NCBI GenBank assembly: GCA_017513085.1
Contig: JAFWDK010000034.1
Span: forward strand, 1-40,080
Source: Clostridiales bacterium
GTDB lineage: Bacteria; Bacillota; Clostridia; Saccharofermentanales; Saccharofermentanaceae
DNA length: 40,080 nucleotides
Direction: 5' to 3'
Shown here one piece after another: positions 32,403 to 39,940 of this stretch. Under the pieces are notes generated by a model. The model saw nothing but the letters and a program-made list of their open reading frames with translations, made no database searches and was not told the DNA's origin. The position numbers and the translations under genes are program-made. How positions within the stretch are numbered: position 1 is the first letter of the stretch; each line of letters begins with the position of its first letter.

Positions 32403-33529
32403 GAAGCGGATATATCCACCAGTACATATTCCGCTATCGTACCGGTCTTGTACGGAATGGCCCAGTTGGCAATTCCTGACGTTACGATAAAAGTCGTATT
32501 ACCGATCGTCTTGCGGCCATATGTCGCATCATTGGCACCGATCAGTTCCCCGATCGGACCGATCGGTATCATCTGTCCGCCATGTGTATGTCCGCTAAGT
32601 ACCAGATCACAATTTGCAGCGGACTCAGCTTTGTAGTCGTTCGGCTGGTGATTCAACACGATCGTGTACTTCGACGGATCAAGCGGTCCGATAAGTTCGG
32701 AAATTTCTTTACGTGGCATACTTCTGTCTTTACGTCCAACGATATAATAATCGTCTCCGACTTCCACCACTTCATCCTCAAGGACCTTGACGTTGTTCTT
32801 AGTAAGTTCCGCAAGCAGGTCTTCGTAGGAAAAATCACGATAGTGACTATAACCTTTGTCATGGTTACCGGGAACATAGAAAACACCATATGTCGTCTTG
32901 ATGTTTCCAAGCGCGGCACAACTGATCTCCATGTCTTTCCGCTTGGTATCATCGTCCACATAGTCGCCGGAGATCACCAGAATATCCGGATGCGTAGTCT
33001 CGATGGTGCGGATATGTTCCGCAAACCCTTCTCCGTCAAAGCATGCCCCGATATGAGAATCCGCGATCAAAGCAACCCGAAGCGGAGACACCGTCTTGCT
33101 GCTCTTAACTTCATAACGTGTCTCATAAACATGATGCGCCAGAAAATAGGCAATACTCATGTACACGATACAGAGCAGGATCGCCAGAACACCAGGCAGC
33201 CAGAATGGCACGGTCCTTTTTTTCTTTTCCCCGGAATCTTTAAGTTTGCGGTTCCGGATCATATCGATCAGGCTGAAGAGCATTTCCATGATCGCCCAGA
33301 AGATAATCAGATGAAGGATAGCGATCACCGCCATATAAGGTTTCAGGATACACCATATAGCGATGGGAAGAATCGGGATCAGCGCAATAAGAGTCGCCTT
33401 GCGCCGTTTCTCTTTACTGACTTTTTTCGGATCCTCTCCCTTTAGGACTATGCTTCGAAAGCGTGTCATAAGATAATAGGATCCCAGAAGAAGCAACAGT
33501 ATGATCACAACAAATAAAGCAAGAAACAT
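32399..33529 (-). CDS. Membrane-bound metallophosphoesterase (YkuE/LpxH-like superfamily)
   Basis: A 376-residue calcineurin-like phosphoesterase. The N-terminal 150 residues hold about four transmembrane helices. The catalytic domain has all five dimetal motifs: ADSHIG, SGDYVDD, VPGNHD, LNHQP and SGHTHGGQ. It probably acts at the outer face of the membrane on a phospholipid- or nucleotide-linked substrate, which is unknown. Its SD is 25 bases from the ATG, with a perfect hairpin between them. Stop codons of this gene and the HD-GYP gene share TTAA (32399-32402), with no terminator between. Confidence 0.88.
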   Translation of the reverse strand: MFLALFVVIILLLLLGSYYLMTRFRSIVLKGEDPKKVSKEKRRKATLIALIPILPIAIWCILKPYMAVIAILHLIIFWAIMEMLFSLIDMIRNRKLKDSGEKKKRTVPFWLPGVLAILLCIVYMSIAYFLAHHVYETRYEVKSSKTVSPLRVALIADSHIGACFDGEGFAEHIRTIETTHPDILVISGDYVDDDTKRKDMEISCAALGNIKTTYGVFYVPGNHDKGYSHYRDFSYEDLLAELTKNNVKVLEDEVVEVGDDYYIVGRKDRSMPRKEISELIGPLDPSKYTIVLNHQPNDYKAESAANCDLVLSGHTHGGQMIPIGPIGELIGANDATYGRKTIGNTTFIVTSGIANWAIPYKTGTIAEYVLVDISAS

Positions 33530-33537
33530 ATGTCATG

Positions 33538-33559
33538 TGCTCACGATGAGCAATCCTCC
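33538..33559 (-). promoter_or_regulatory. SD with hairpin spacer before the phosphoesterase start
   Basis: On the minus strand GGAGG (33559-33555) is followed by TGCTCA-TCG-TGAGCA (33552-33538), a perfect 6-bp stem, then the ATG at 33529. The linear distance is 25 bases, too long for normal initiation. If the hairpin is folded the remaining spacer is about 10 bases, which is workable. Folding would thus be needed for efficient translation. Confidence 0.6.
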
Positions 33560-33576
33560 GTATTTTTATAGTGGGG

Positions 33577-33604
33577 ATTATACAAGAAAAGTCTGCAAAT
33601 GCAA
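33577..33604 (-). promoter_or_regulatory. Promoter of the phosphoesterase gene
   Basis: On the minus strand TTGCAT (33604-33599), 16 bases, TATAAT (33582-33577). The start is expected near 33570, giving a leader of about 41 bases. Confidence 0.75.
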
Positions 33605-33628
33605 ATAACAACTTCAAGTCAAAAAGAC

Positions 33629-34204
33629 TCATCGGCCTTTCAGAATAATGATCGGTATCGGAGGGCAGTTGCTCCTGTTCACAAACGGCATCTCCACCAC
33701 CGTGTATTTACTGCTGTCGATCGTAGGAAGAAATGAAAGGAGCGCGTCCTTCTCTTCAAAACCCGTTTCACGCCCGTAGTAAAGGATCAGCGTCATGATC
33801 CCGCCATCCGCAAGCAACTCCAGACCGGCTTTGATCGCCGGAATGCTGGTTTCTTTTTTCGTGAAGATATTGTGGTCTCCTTTCGGAAGCCAGCCGAAAT
33901 TAAACGTTATGCAGGATACACTTCCTGCGGAAGCGTATTTCCCCATCTCACTATGACTTTCCAGAAGGACCTCCGCGCGTTCACTGAGAGATCTTGCGGA
34001 AAGGAGTTCTCTAGTGCTTCGGACTGCATCTTCCTGAATATCGAAAGCTATAACGTGTCCCGTCGGTCCGACCAGTTCCGCCAGAAAAGCGGTATCGTTT
34101 CCACGGCCGGCAGTAGCATCTATACAAAGATCCCCCTCCCGGACATGCTCGCGGATCACTTTCTGAATAATATCCAGTGCACTGAAAGAAGGGCGTCTGT
34201 CCAT
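33629..34204 (-). CDS. mnmM: MnmM/YtqB-type SAM-dependent methyltransferase
   Basis: A 191-residue class I methylase (Pfam rRNA_methylase). The SAM motif is DATAGRGNDTAFLAELVG and the family motif FNFGWLPKGDHNI matches YtqB. B. subtilis YtqB (MnmM) adds the last methyl group of mnm5s2U at tRNA wobble U34, downstream of MnmE/MnmG, both of which are in this window. The ATG at 34204 lies one base after the amidase stop, with GAGG five bases upstream; the longer frame to 34324 is inside the amidase gene. Co-transcribed with the amidase gene without an obvious functional link. Confidence 0.85.
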   Translation of the reverse strand: MDRRPSFSALDIIQKVIREHVREGDLCIDATAGRGNDTAFLAELVGPTGHVIAFDIQEDAVRSTRELLSARSLSERAEVLLESHSEMGKYASAGSVSCITFNFGWLPKGDHNIFTKKETSIPAIKAGLELLADGGIMTLILYYGRETGFEEKDALLSFLPTIDSSKYTVVEMPFVNRSNCPPIPIIILKGR

Positions 34205-34205
34205 G

Positions 34206-36386
34206 TTATCCTCTTGTGAAGTAAAGGACCATTCCGTCAGCAATACCCTGAGCGACCTTTTCCTGGATCGCCGGATCCTGCAGATTCTTTCTGTCCTGAT
34301 CGTTAGTAAGATAAGCCACCTCAACCATCGCCGAGGTCACACCATGCTCACGCAAAACGCAGAAGTTATCCGTGATCGTATGGCGGGAAGAAGCAAACTG
34401 CGGCACCCGACCAACTACGCCTCTATAAAGGCAAGAAGAATAATACTGGTTCATTCCTCCGTCACGTCCGGTCAACGGTTCACGGATCGGGCAACGCGGA
34501 TCCTTATACATATCCGGATCACGCTTGACCATTCTGGCTTCACTTTCCTTCATGGATTGGTCGGTCACATAATATACAGAAGTGCCATGCGCAGCTTTGC
34601 TGTCCGCAGCATTGCAATGGATCGATACGAAGGCGAAATTAACCATGGACTGCTCTATGAAGAAAAGCTGTTTCAATTCATCACACATACCGGTTCCGCC
34701 CATGATGCCCATACCTTCGATCTCATTGGTATTCTGGCGGAATACTTCTGCCAAAGAACCCTCAATATACATCTGGATATACGACGGAACCCCTTTAAGG
34801 CCATTATCATTCAGATAACGCATGCAATACTGGTGCACGATTGCATTTCGGGAGTAAAGGCTTACCCAACTGTTATCCGTTCTCGTCATAACGACCGTAG
34901 CACCCAGAGCCTCAAGTGCTTTTTGCGTCTTCAAAGCAATCGCCAGATTGATCGGAGCCTCCTGGACACCGTGTACCACTGCGCCCGGATCGATCTTACC
35001 GTGACCGGCATCCACAAAAATCACTTTTCCCTCCAAAGGACGTTCCTTCTTCGGCACTTTTAGGCTAAACGGACGGTTATATTTTGCAAGATCGAAACTC
35101 TTACAGATATTCGTGAATTCCTCGGAGCTAACAAATGCATTGAAGATCAATTCACGCGGAAGACCGGATCTCATCCAGTTATCCATGCCGCCCTCATCAG
35201 GCTGGCGGTTCATAAATACGCGATACAGAGTTGTCAGAAATGTCTTTGTGTCTACTTTCTTATTGAGATACTCCTCACTGAATACAAACTTGGATGCTGC
35301 CGCGCCCAGGCTGACATTGTGATTCATGATCTGATCCACCCAGAACTGGAGGCCTTTAAATTCGCCATCACGATCCAGGCATTTCTTATACATACGATTA
35401 ATGAAACTATAAGTGCGATTAATCGCTTTCAGGGAATGTCCCTGCAAATACATACCGGCTTCTACGCCGAATGTGCTGCAAATATTGAAGAATTCTTCCG
35501 CATTGACGAAACCGGCATAAAGCTGTTCCATGGTCAGTCCGTCACGGAAACGGCCCATCCAGTAATCGATTCCGCCCTGCTCGCCTTCACGGTCCATGAA
35601 AGTCCGGTACATGATATCCAATCTTTCACGGTCACTCAGGGATCTATTGGCAAACTCTTCGCCTACGACAAAGCCATATGCGACTTCGGCAGCAGTCATT
35701 TCGCCCTTATTCAGTTTGGTCGTCCAGAATGCAAGTCCACCTTCTTCCGGTTCACGTCCCAGTACAAGCTGATACAGACGTGTGACAAATCCTTTCACGC
35801 CCTGTTCCGGAGACGGGGTAACCGGAGCTGCTGTCGGGGTTTCGGTCAGAGTCGGTTCCGGAGTTTCCGTGGGGACAGGAGTCTCTGTCGGCGCAGGTGT
35901 TTCTGTAGGGGTAGGTGTTTCTGTAGGGGCAGGTGTTTCTGTTGGGATAGGTGTTTCTGTTGGGACCGGAGTCTCTGTCGGGACCGGCGTTTCAGTTGGA
36001 ACCGGTGTCTCCGTAGGTGCAGGAGTCTCTGTAGGTGTCGGGGTTTCCGTCGGAACTTCCGTTATGGTCGGAACCGGCGTTTCTGTCGGAACTTCTGTAA
36101 CCGTCGGAACCGGCGTCTCATCCGGAACGTCGGTAGGTGTAGGAGTTACCGTTACATCCGGGGCCTCGGTCGGTGTCGGTTCCTGCTCTCCCGGTTCTTC
36201 TTTCTTGACATCACCGGAAGGCGAATCGACCGGATCTTCAACTTTCACATCTTCTGCTGAAACCGTATCCGCTCCCAGCGCCAAAGCTTTCTTCGTTCCT
36301 ATCGGCGCAAACGTAGAAAACAACAACGAAAACATAACCAGAGCCGCGACCTTTGTAACCCATCGCGGTAAAACCCGTCCAAGCAT
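34206..36386 (-). CDS. Cell-surface N-acetylmuramoyl-L-alanine amidase with DUF4214 repeats and a PTETP stalk
   Basis: A 726-residue exported protein. A signal peptide spans about 1-37 (after LPRWVTKVAALVMFSLLFS). A Pro/Thr/Glu stalk follows (about 67-195), including 11 exact-phase hexapeptide PTETPx units at 112-177. Two DUF4214-type regions follow (about 197-310 and 327-432), made of the pattern lY...l.R.pe.gGl.fW. The amidase_3 domain (about 454-726) has VDAGHG with His462 as the first zinc ligand, Glu476, the His of VSIHCNAAD and the catalytic Glu of VEVAYLTND. An insert of about 70 residues separates the second and third ligand regions. GGAGG lies eight bases before the ATG. It probably cleaves septal or cell-wall peptidoglycan while held at the surface by its stalk. 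Confidence 0.9.
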   Translation of the reverse strand: MLGRVLPRWVTKVAALVMFSLLFSTFAPIGTKKALALGADTVSAEDVKVEDPVDSPSGDVKKEEPGEQEPTPTEAPDVTVTPTPTDVPDETPVPTVTEVPTETPVPTITEVPTETPTPTETPAPTETPVPTETPVPTETPVPTETPIPTETPAPTETPTPTETPAPTETPVPTETPEPTLTETPTAAPVTPSPEQGVKGFVTRLYQLVLGREPEEGGLAFWTTKLNKGEMTAAEVAYGFVVGEEFANRSLSDRERLDIMYRTFMDREGEQGGIDYWMGRFRDGLTMEQLYAGFVNAEEFFNICSTFGVEAGMYLQGHSLKAINRTYSFINRMYKKCLDRDGEFKGLQFWVDQIMNHNVSLGAAASKFVFSEEYLNKKVDTKTFLTTLYRVFMNRQPDEGGMDNWMRSGLPRELIFNAFVSSEEFTNICKSFDLAKYNRPFSLKVPKKERPLEGKVIFVDAGHGKIDPGAVVHGVQEAPINLAIALKTQKALEALGATVVMTRTDNSWVSLYSRNAIVHQYCMRYLNDNGLKGVPSYIQMYIEGSLAEVFRQNTNEIEGMGIMGGTGMCDELKQLFFIEQSMVNFAFVSIHCNAADSKAAHGTSVYYVTDQSMKESEARMVKRDPDMYKDPRCPIREPLTGRDGGMNQYYSSCLYRGVVGRVPQFASSRHTITDNFCVLREHGVTSAMVEVAYLTNDQDRKNLQDPAIQEKVAQGIADGMVLYFTRG
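35856..36053. repeat. 18-bp coding minisatellite, 11 units
   Basis: Eleven tandem 18-base units encode PTETP[T/A/V/I/E] (residues 112-177 of the amidase). Similar but irregular copies flank it (about 35802-36188). Third positions vary between units, so the array is old or under selection at the protein level. Copy number is likely to differ between strains. The opposite strand has a long open Gly/Val/Ser frame that is a by-product. Confidence 0.9.
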
Positions 36387-36431
36387 TTACATAACCTCCA
36401 TAAAACATGAAAAAACTCACATGTCGGAATT

Positions 36432-36458
36432 ATTTTAGCACATATTCCCGGAAGTCAA
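36432..36458 (-). promoter_or_regulatory. Promoter of the amidase-mnmM operon
   Basis: On the minus strand TTGACT (36458-36453), 15 bases, TAAAAT (36437-36432) with a TGC extended element. Spacing is short, but the extended -10 may compensate. Confidence 0.6.
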
Positions 36459-36471
36459 AATTACTGTATTA

Positions 36472-36762
36472 TCACAATTCTTCAATATGCTCTTTGCCTA
36501 GAGCCAGTATTTCTTTTACATGTTCGTCAGCCAACGCATACGAGATCATCTTTCCGGAACGCGTATTCCGGACAAGTTTGTTCTGCTTCAAAACTTTCAG
36601 CTGGTGTGATACGGCAGACTGATTCATCTCCAGTGCATCCGCCAGTTCACCCACACAACGTTCGCCGCCCATCAGTTCGTAAAGTATCCGAAGTCTGGTC
36701 GAATCCCCGAAGACCTTAAACAGGTCAGCAAGGTCATATAAAATCTCATCCATTTTTTCCAT
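36472..36762 (-). CDS. ArsR/SmtB-family transcriptional repressor (zinc-type site)
   Basis: A 96-residue winged-helix regulator. The recognition helix lies in ELADALEMNQSAVSHQLKVL. The C-terminal alpha5 helix holds Asp79, His81, His92 and Glu95, exactly the D-x-H-(x10)-H-x-x-E zinc site of SmtB/CzrA. The alpha3 Cys pair of CadC/ArsR is missing (only Cys36). Zinc, or possibly cobalt or nickel, would release it from DNA. The ATG at 36762 has AGGAG four bases upstream. It overlaps the kinase gene by 17 bases. No metal transporter is next to it, apart from the unrelated Mg pump 31 kb away. Confidence 0.88.
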   Translation of the reverse strand: MEKMDEILYDLADLFKVFGDSTRLRILYELMGGERCVGELADALEMNQSAVSHQLKVLKQNKLVRNTRSGKMISYALADEHVKEILALGKEHIEEL

Positions 36763-37291
36763 CTTTCTCCTCGTTCTCTAAGATCCCGTCCTCGATCAAC
36801 TTTTTCTTGACCATTTCCGCCACATCTTTAGGACGGCCGTGGCGGACTTTCAGCCTTATATCCGCATATCGGAGATAGAGCGGTCTTCTCTCAAAAAACA
36901 CGCTCGGAATAGTCTGCGTTTTCCCTAACACCACACCTCGTCTTTTCGGATCTCCGATCCGTCTGGTCAGCGTCCGAAGCTCCGTGTCCAGAAAAACGAC
37001 TTTGGAAACATATGTCAGATACGTCATAGCATGTTCATGCAGGATAGCGCTTCCACCGGTCGCGACGATCTTCGGCGAATCATCCATAGACAGAAGCGCA
37101 TTCTCTTCCGCCTCCATGAAATACTTCATGCCCTTTTGTGTCTGGATTTCCGCCAGCGGCATGCCTTCGCGGTCGATGATCAAGCGATCCGTATCTATAA
37201 AGGGGACACCCAGTTCCTGAGAAAGGATCCGTCCGACAGTACTCTTGCCGCTGCCCGGCATTCCGATCAGAACAACCATCTTCTTCAGCAA
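36746..37291 (-). CDS. Shikimate kinase-like P-loop kinase (divergent active site)
   Basis: A 181-residue protein of the shikimate kinase fold. Walker A GMPGSGKS is at 10-17, the Asp pair FIDTD at 31-35, and FFERRPLYLRYADI matches the lid/core end with its Arg. Two shikimate-binding features differ. The Arg of the FRxxE motif is Met59 (FMEAE), and GGG is GGS (79-81). A clostridial subfamily with these changes exists and its substrate is not established, so aroK is not assigned. The TTG at 37291 has GGGGG eight bases upstream; GTG at 37297 and ATG at 37279 are alternatives. Translationally coupled to the ArsR gene. Confidence 0.75.
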   Translation of the reverse strand: MLKKMVVLIGMPGSGKSTVGRILSQELGVPFIDTDRLIIDREGMPLAEIQTQKGMKYFMEAEENALLSMDDSPKIVATGGSAILHEHAMTYLTYVSKVVFLDTELRTLTRRIGDPKRRGVVLGKTQTIPSVFFERRPLYLRYADIRLKVRHGRPKDVAEMVKKKLIEDGILENEEKDGKNG

Positions 37292-37346
37292 AAGCACTTC
37301 CCCCTTTCCTTCTTTGCGTCCCGTCCATCCGTTGGCAAAGATGTTA

Positions 37347-37368
37347 GTTATATATAACCAGTATAACA
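37347..37368 (-). promoter_or_regulatory. Promoter and palindrome before the kinase-arsR pair
   Basis: On the minus strand TGT-TATACT (37368-37360) is an extended -10. The perfect 12-bp palindrome GTTATATATAAC (37358-37347) covers the expected start point. That is a typical repressor site, possibly for the ArsR protein encoded in the same transcript. The regulatory link is inferred. Confidence 0.5.
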
Positions 37369-37462
37369 ATTCGAAAGAAAAAACGTACCCTCTTTTCAAA
37401 TCAAAATCTGACGTTTTTCCAAAATTTCGTGCATTTATCGGATTTCAGAACCTACAGCGACC

Positions 37463-37471
37463 TGTTATAAT
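37463..37471 (+). promoter_or_regulatory. Extended -10 promoter of the MATE gene
   Basis: TGT-TATAAT (37463-37471) without a good -35, about 60 bases before the TTG start of the exporter. Confidence 0.6.
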
Positions 37472-37530
37472 GTTCTCTGTTTGAAAAAGACTGCAATATA
37501 TTTCTATAACTATAAAGTGAGGTATTCCGA

Positions 37531-38913
37531 TTGGCTGAACTATCCCGTGACCAGAAACAATTCCGGAGAATGACGGAATCTCCCGTCTGTCCGCTTGTCC
37601 TGAAACTTGCGATTCCGACTACGGTCAGCATGCTGGTCACCGGCATCTATAACACTGCCGATACCTACTTTGTTTCCCAACTCGGCAAGAGCCAGTCTGC
37701 AGCGGTCAGTGTCGTCTTTTCCCTCATGGCGATCATCCAGGCCATCGGCTTTACGCTCGGCATGGGCTCGGGAAGCATCATCTCCCGCGCACTTGGCGCC
37801 AAAGACAAAGACACAGCCAGTCATGCACTGTCCACCAGCTTTTTTTCCGCTTTGGGCATCGGAGTTCTGATCACCACCATTGGTCTTCTCTTTCTTGAGC
37901 CGATCATGAATATGCTTGGATCGACCCCCACTGCGCTTCCATATGCCAAAGTATACGCACGTTACATCCTTTTCGGCGCACCGATCATGATGGGCACCTA
38001 TGTCCTCAATAATCTCTGGCGCTGGGAAGGCAAAGCCGTCTTCTCCATGATCGGCATCGGTCTGGGCGGCGTGCTCAACATTTTTCTCGACCCGCTGTTC
38101 ATCAATATTCTCGGACTTGGCGTCGCCGGTGCAGCTATGGCAACACTTCTCAGCCAGTGCATCTCTTTTGTACTGCTCTTGATACCCGTGCTTCTGAAGA
38201 AAAACATCTCCAGGCTTTCTCTCTCCTTATTTTCCAAAGAGAAATCTCTCCATCTCAACATCTGGTTTACCGGACTTCCTTCACTTCTTCGCCAGGGACT
38301 TGCCAGTATTTCCACCATCTGTCTGAACAAGGTGGCCGGTGACATCGCGCAGGATTCCGCGCTCTCGGCTATGGGCATCTTCGGAAAAGTCTTCATGCTG
38401 ATCTTCTGCTTTCTTCTCGGCATCGGTCAAGGCTATCAGCCTGTCCTCGGTTACAATTTCGGTGCCAAACGCTGGGATCGTGTAAAAACAGCATTCATCT
38501 TTACATTCATTTTCGGCACGGCTCTTATGACCGTTTTCGGCGTTATCCTCTTCATCCTTGCACCGACTCTCATGCCCTTGTTTATTGATGATGCCCAGGC
38601 AATCGAGATCGGTTCCCGTGCCCTTCGCATAGAAGCGCTCGTTATGCCTCTTCTCACCACAAATGTCATGTGCAACATGACTTTCCAGTCCATGGGACAG
38701 CGTTTTAAAGCTTCTTTTCTCTCCAGTTTAAGACAAGGTCTTTACTTCATTCCTTGCGTCTTCATTCTGCCTGCGATCTGGGGATTGACGGGTGTGGAGA
38801 TGATTTTCCCGGCCAGTGACATTCTGACTTTTTTGACCAGTCTTCCATTTGCGATCCATTTTCTGTTCGTATTGAATAAGAAGATCCATACTCCAAAAAC
38901 CGATGAAGAGTAA
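37531..38913 (+). CDS. MATE-family multidrug/organic cation efflux protein
   Basis: A 460-residue transporter with about 12 transmembrane helices in two MatE repeats. Motifs include PLVLKLAIPTTVSMLVTGIYN, GMGSGSIISRALGAKD in the first repeat and GIGQGYQPVLGYNFGAKRWD in the second. Such proteins export drugs or metabolites using Na+ or H+; the substrate cannot be told. The start is probably TTG at 37531 with GAGG nine bases upstream; the next ATG is at 37570 (residue 14), and residues 1-13 are charged. No clear terminator follows. Confidence 0.9.
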   Translation: MAELSRDQKQFRRMTESPVCPLVLKLAIPTTVSMLVTGIYNTADTYFVSQLGKSQSAAVSVVFSLMAIIQAIGFTLGMGSGSIISRALGAKDKDTASHALSTSFFSALGIGVLITTIGLLFLEPIMNMLGSTPTALPYAKVYARYILFGAPIMMGTYVLNNLWRWEGKAVFSMIGIGLGGVLNIFLDPLFINILGLGVAGAAMATLLSQCISFVLLLIPVLLKKNISRLSLSLFSKEKSLHLNIWFTGLPSLLRQGLASISTICLNKVAGDIAQDSALSAMGIFGKVFMLIFCFLLGIGQGYQPVLGYNFGAKRWDRVKTAFIFTFIFGTALMTVFGVILFILAPTLMPLFIDDAQAIEIGSRALRIEALVMPLLTTNVMCNMTFQSMGQRFKASFLSSLRQGLYFIPCVFILPAIWGLTGVEMIFPASDILTFLTSLPFAIHFLFVLNKKIHTPKTDEE

Positions 38914-38995
38914 TACTTGATCTATAATTCCGTTTTCCAGAAAGAATGCGCGCCACTATACTGATTTTATAATGTTATTTTCTTTTGTGTTTCTT

Positions 38996-39004
38996 TGATA
39001 TACT
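38996..39004 (+). promoter_or_regulatory. Extended -10 promoter of the second lipoprotein gene
   Basis: TGA-TATACT (38996-39004), about 30 bases before the ATG at 39035. The upstream 40 bases are T-rich; no -35 of good quality. Confidence 0.5.
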
Positions 39005-39034
39005 ATACTCAAAGAAACAAGGAGGAATAAAGAA

Positions 39035-39889
39035 ATGAAAAAGAAACTACTTACTTTACTTACTGTAAGCGCACTCGTGACAAGCATTATCAGCGGTTGC
39101 AGTTCCAAGTCCGAATCTACGACCACAACTACTGCAACGACCGCTTCGGAGACTACAACTGAAGCTACGACCACGACCGAGGCCACAACCACCGAAGCCA
39201 CGACCACCGAGGCTACGACGACAATCGAAGAGACAACTACGACTGAGGCAACTACCACGACAGAAGAGCCTACAACACAAACAGAATCATCTTCTATTCC
39301 TGTCATATCCGCTTCCGAAATCAAAGATGGAGAATATCGGGGATATGTATCCAAAGTCAGTTCCGACGGAAAGAAAGTCTTAATTACGCTGGGAACACCA
39401 ATCACTTTCACGCAGGAGGAAGCTTCCAAGATGAAAGTCGGTGACAAGGTCAAGGTAAATAGCCAAGACATTCCGTCCGACTCTATCACCGTCAGCGCGA
39501 TTGAAGATGACGGTACGATCTTCTTCGAAGAATATTACGTTCTGGAAAAAATGGAGGATGGTCTTTTCCATCTGCTCGGTTCAAGCGACATTGAGATGAC
39601 TCAAAACGATTTCACAGCCGAAGTTCCTCTTTCGGATTCGGTTGAGGTCAATGATTCCTTTTCTTTCCTTCTCACCGAGGAAGAAAAAGAAGCATTCAAG
39701 AAAGCAGAGAAGAGCGGCAATCCTCTCTTCGACTCCTGCTTCTGGTGGTATTGTACAAAGCGTGATAATGCGGAACTAAGCGGACAAGATCCTGAAAAGC
39801 AGGGTGGCTTTTATGACACAATCGGAAGCTGTCGTAGCGTAACCATCAAAGACGGCGTCATTAACACCATCTTCTTCTTCTGGACCTGA
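39035..39889 (+). CDS. Thr/Glu-rich lipoprotein of unknown function
   Basis: A 284-residue lipoprotein. The signal peptide ends in the lipobox ISGC with Cys22. A stalk of about 65 residues is almost wholly Thr, Glu and Ala (TTTEAT repeats, about 28-88). The folded part (about 95-284) includes an OB-like stretch (YRGYVSKVSSDGKKVLITLG, then KVGDKVKVNS). No family is recognised. GGAGG lies about nine bases before the ATG. The DNA coding the stalk is a degenerate ACC/GAG-rich repeat. No terminator is seen before the IS end. Confidence 0.8.
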   Translation: MKKKLLTLLTVSALVTSIISGCSSKSESTTTTTATTASETTTEATTTTEATTTEATTTEATTTIEETTTTEATTTTEEPTTQTESSSIPVISASEIKDGEYRGYVSKVSSDGKKVLITLGTPITFTQEEASKMKVGDKVKVNSQDIPSDSITVSAIEDDGTIFFEEYYVLEKMEDGLFHLLGSSDIEMTQNDFTAEVPLSDSVEVNDSFSFLLTEEEKEAFKKAEKSGNPLFDSCFWWYCTKRDNAELSGQDPEKQGGFYDTIGSCRSVTIKDGVINTIFFFWT

Positions 39890-39940
39890 TACGTTAAATA
39901 TACATTTACGGAATGAATAAAAGAGAGGGACATCACCGGT

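Noticed and set aside
35856..36053. CRISPR-like array
   Set aside because: The repeats are contiguous 18-mers in a coding frame without spacers.
35782..36438. Long plus-strand frame rich in Gly, Val and Ser
   Set aside because: It is the antisense of the PTETP repeat in the amidase gene, with no RBS and a low-complexity product. The minus-strand gene has domains, a signal peptide and an SD.
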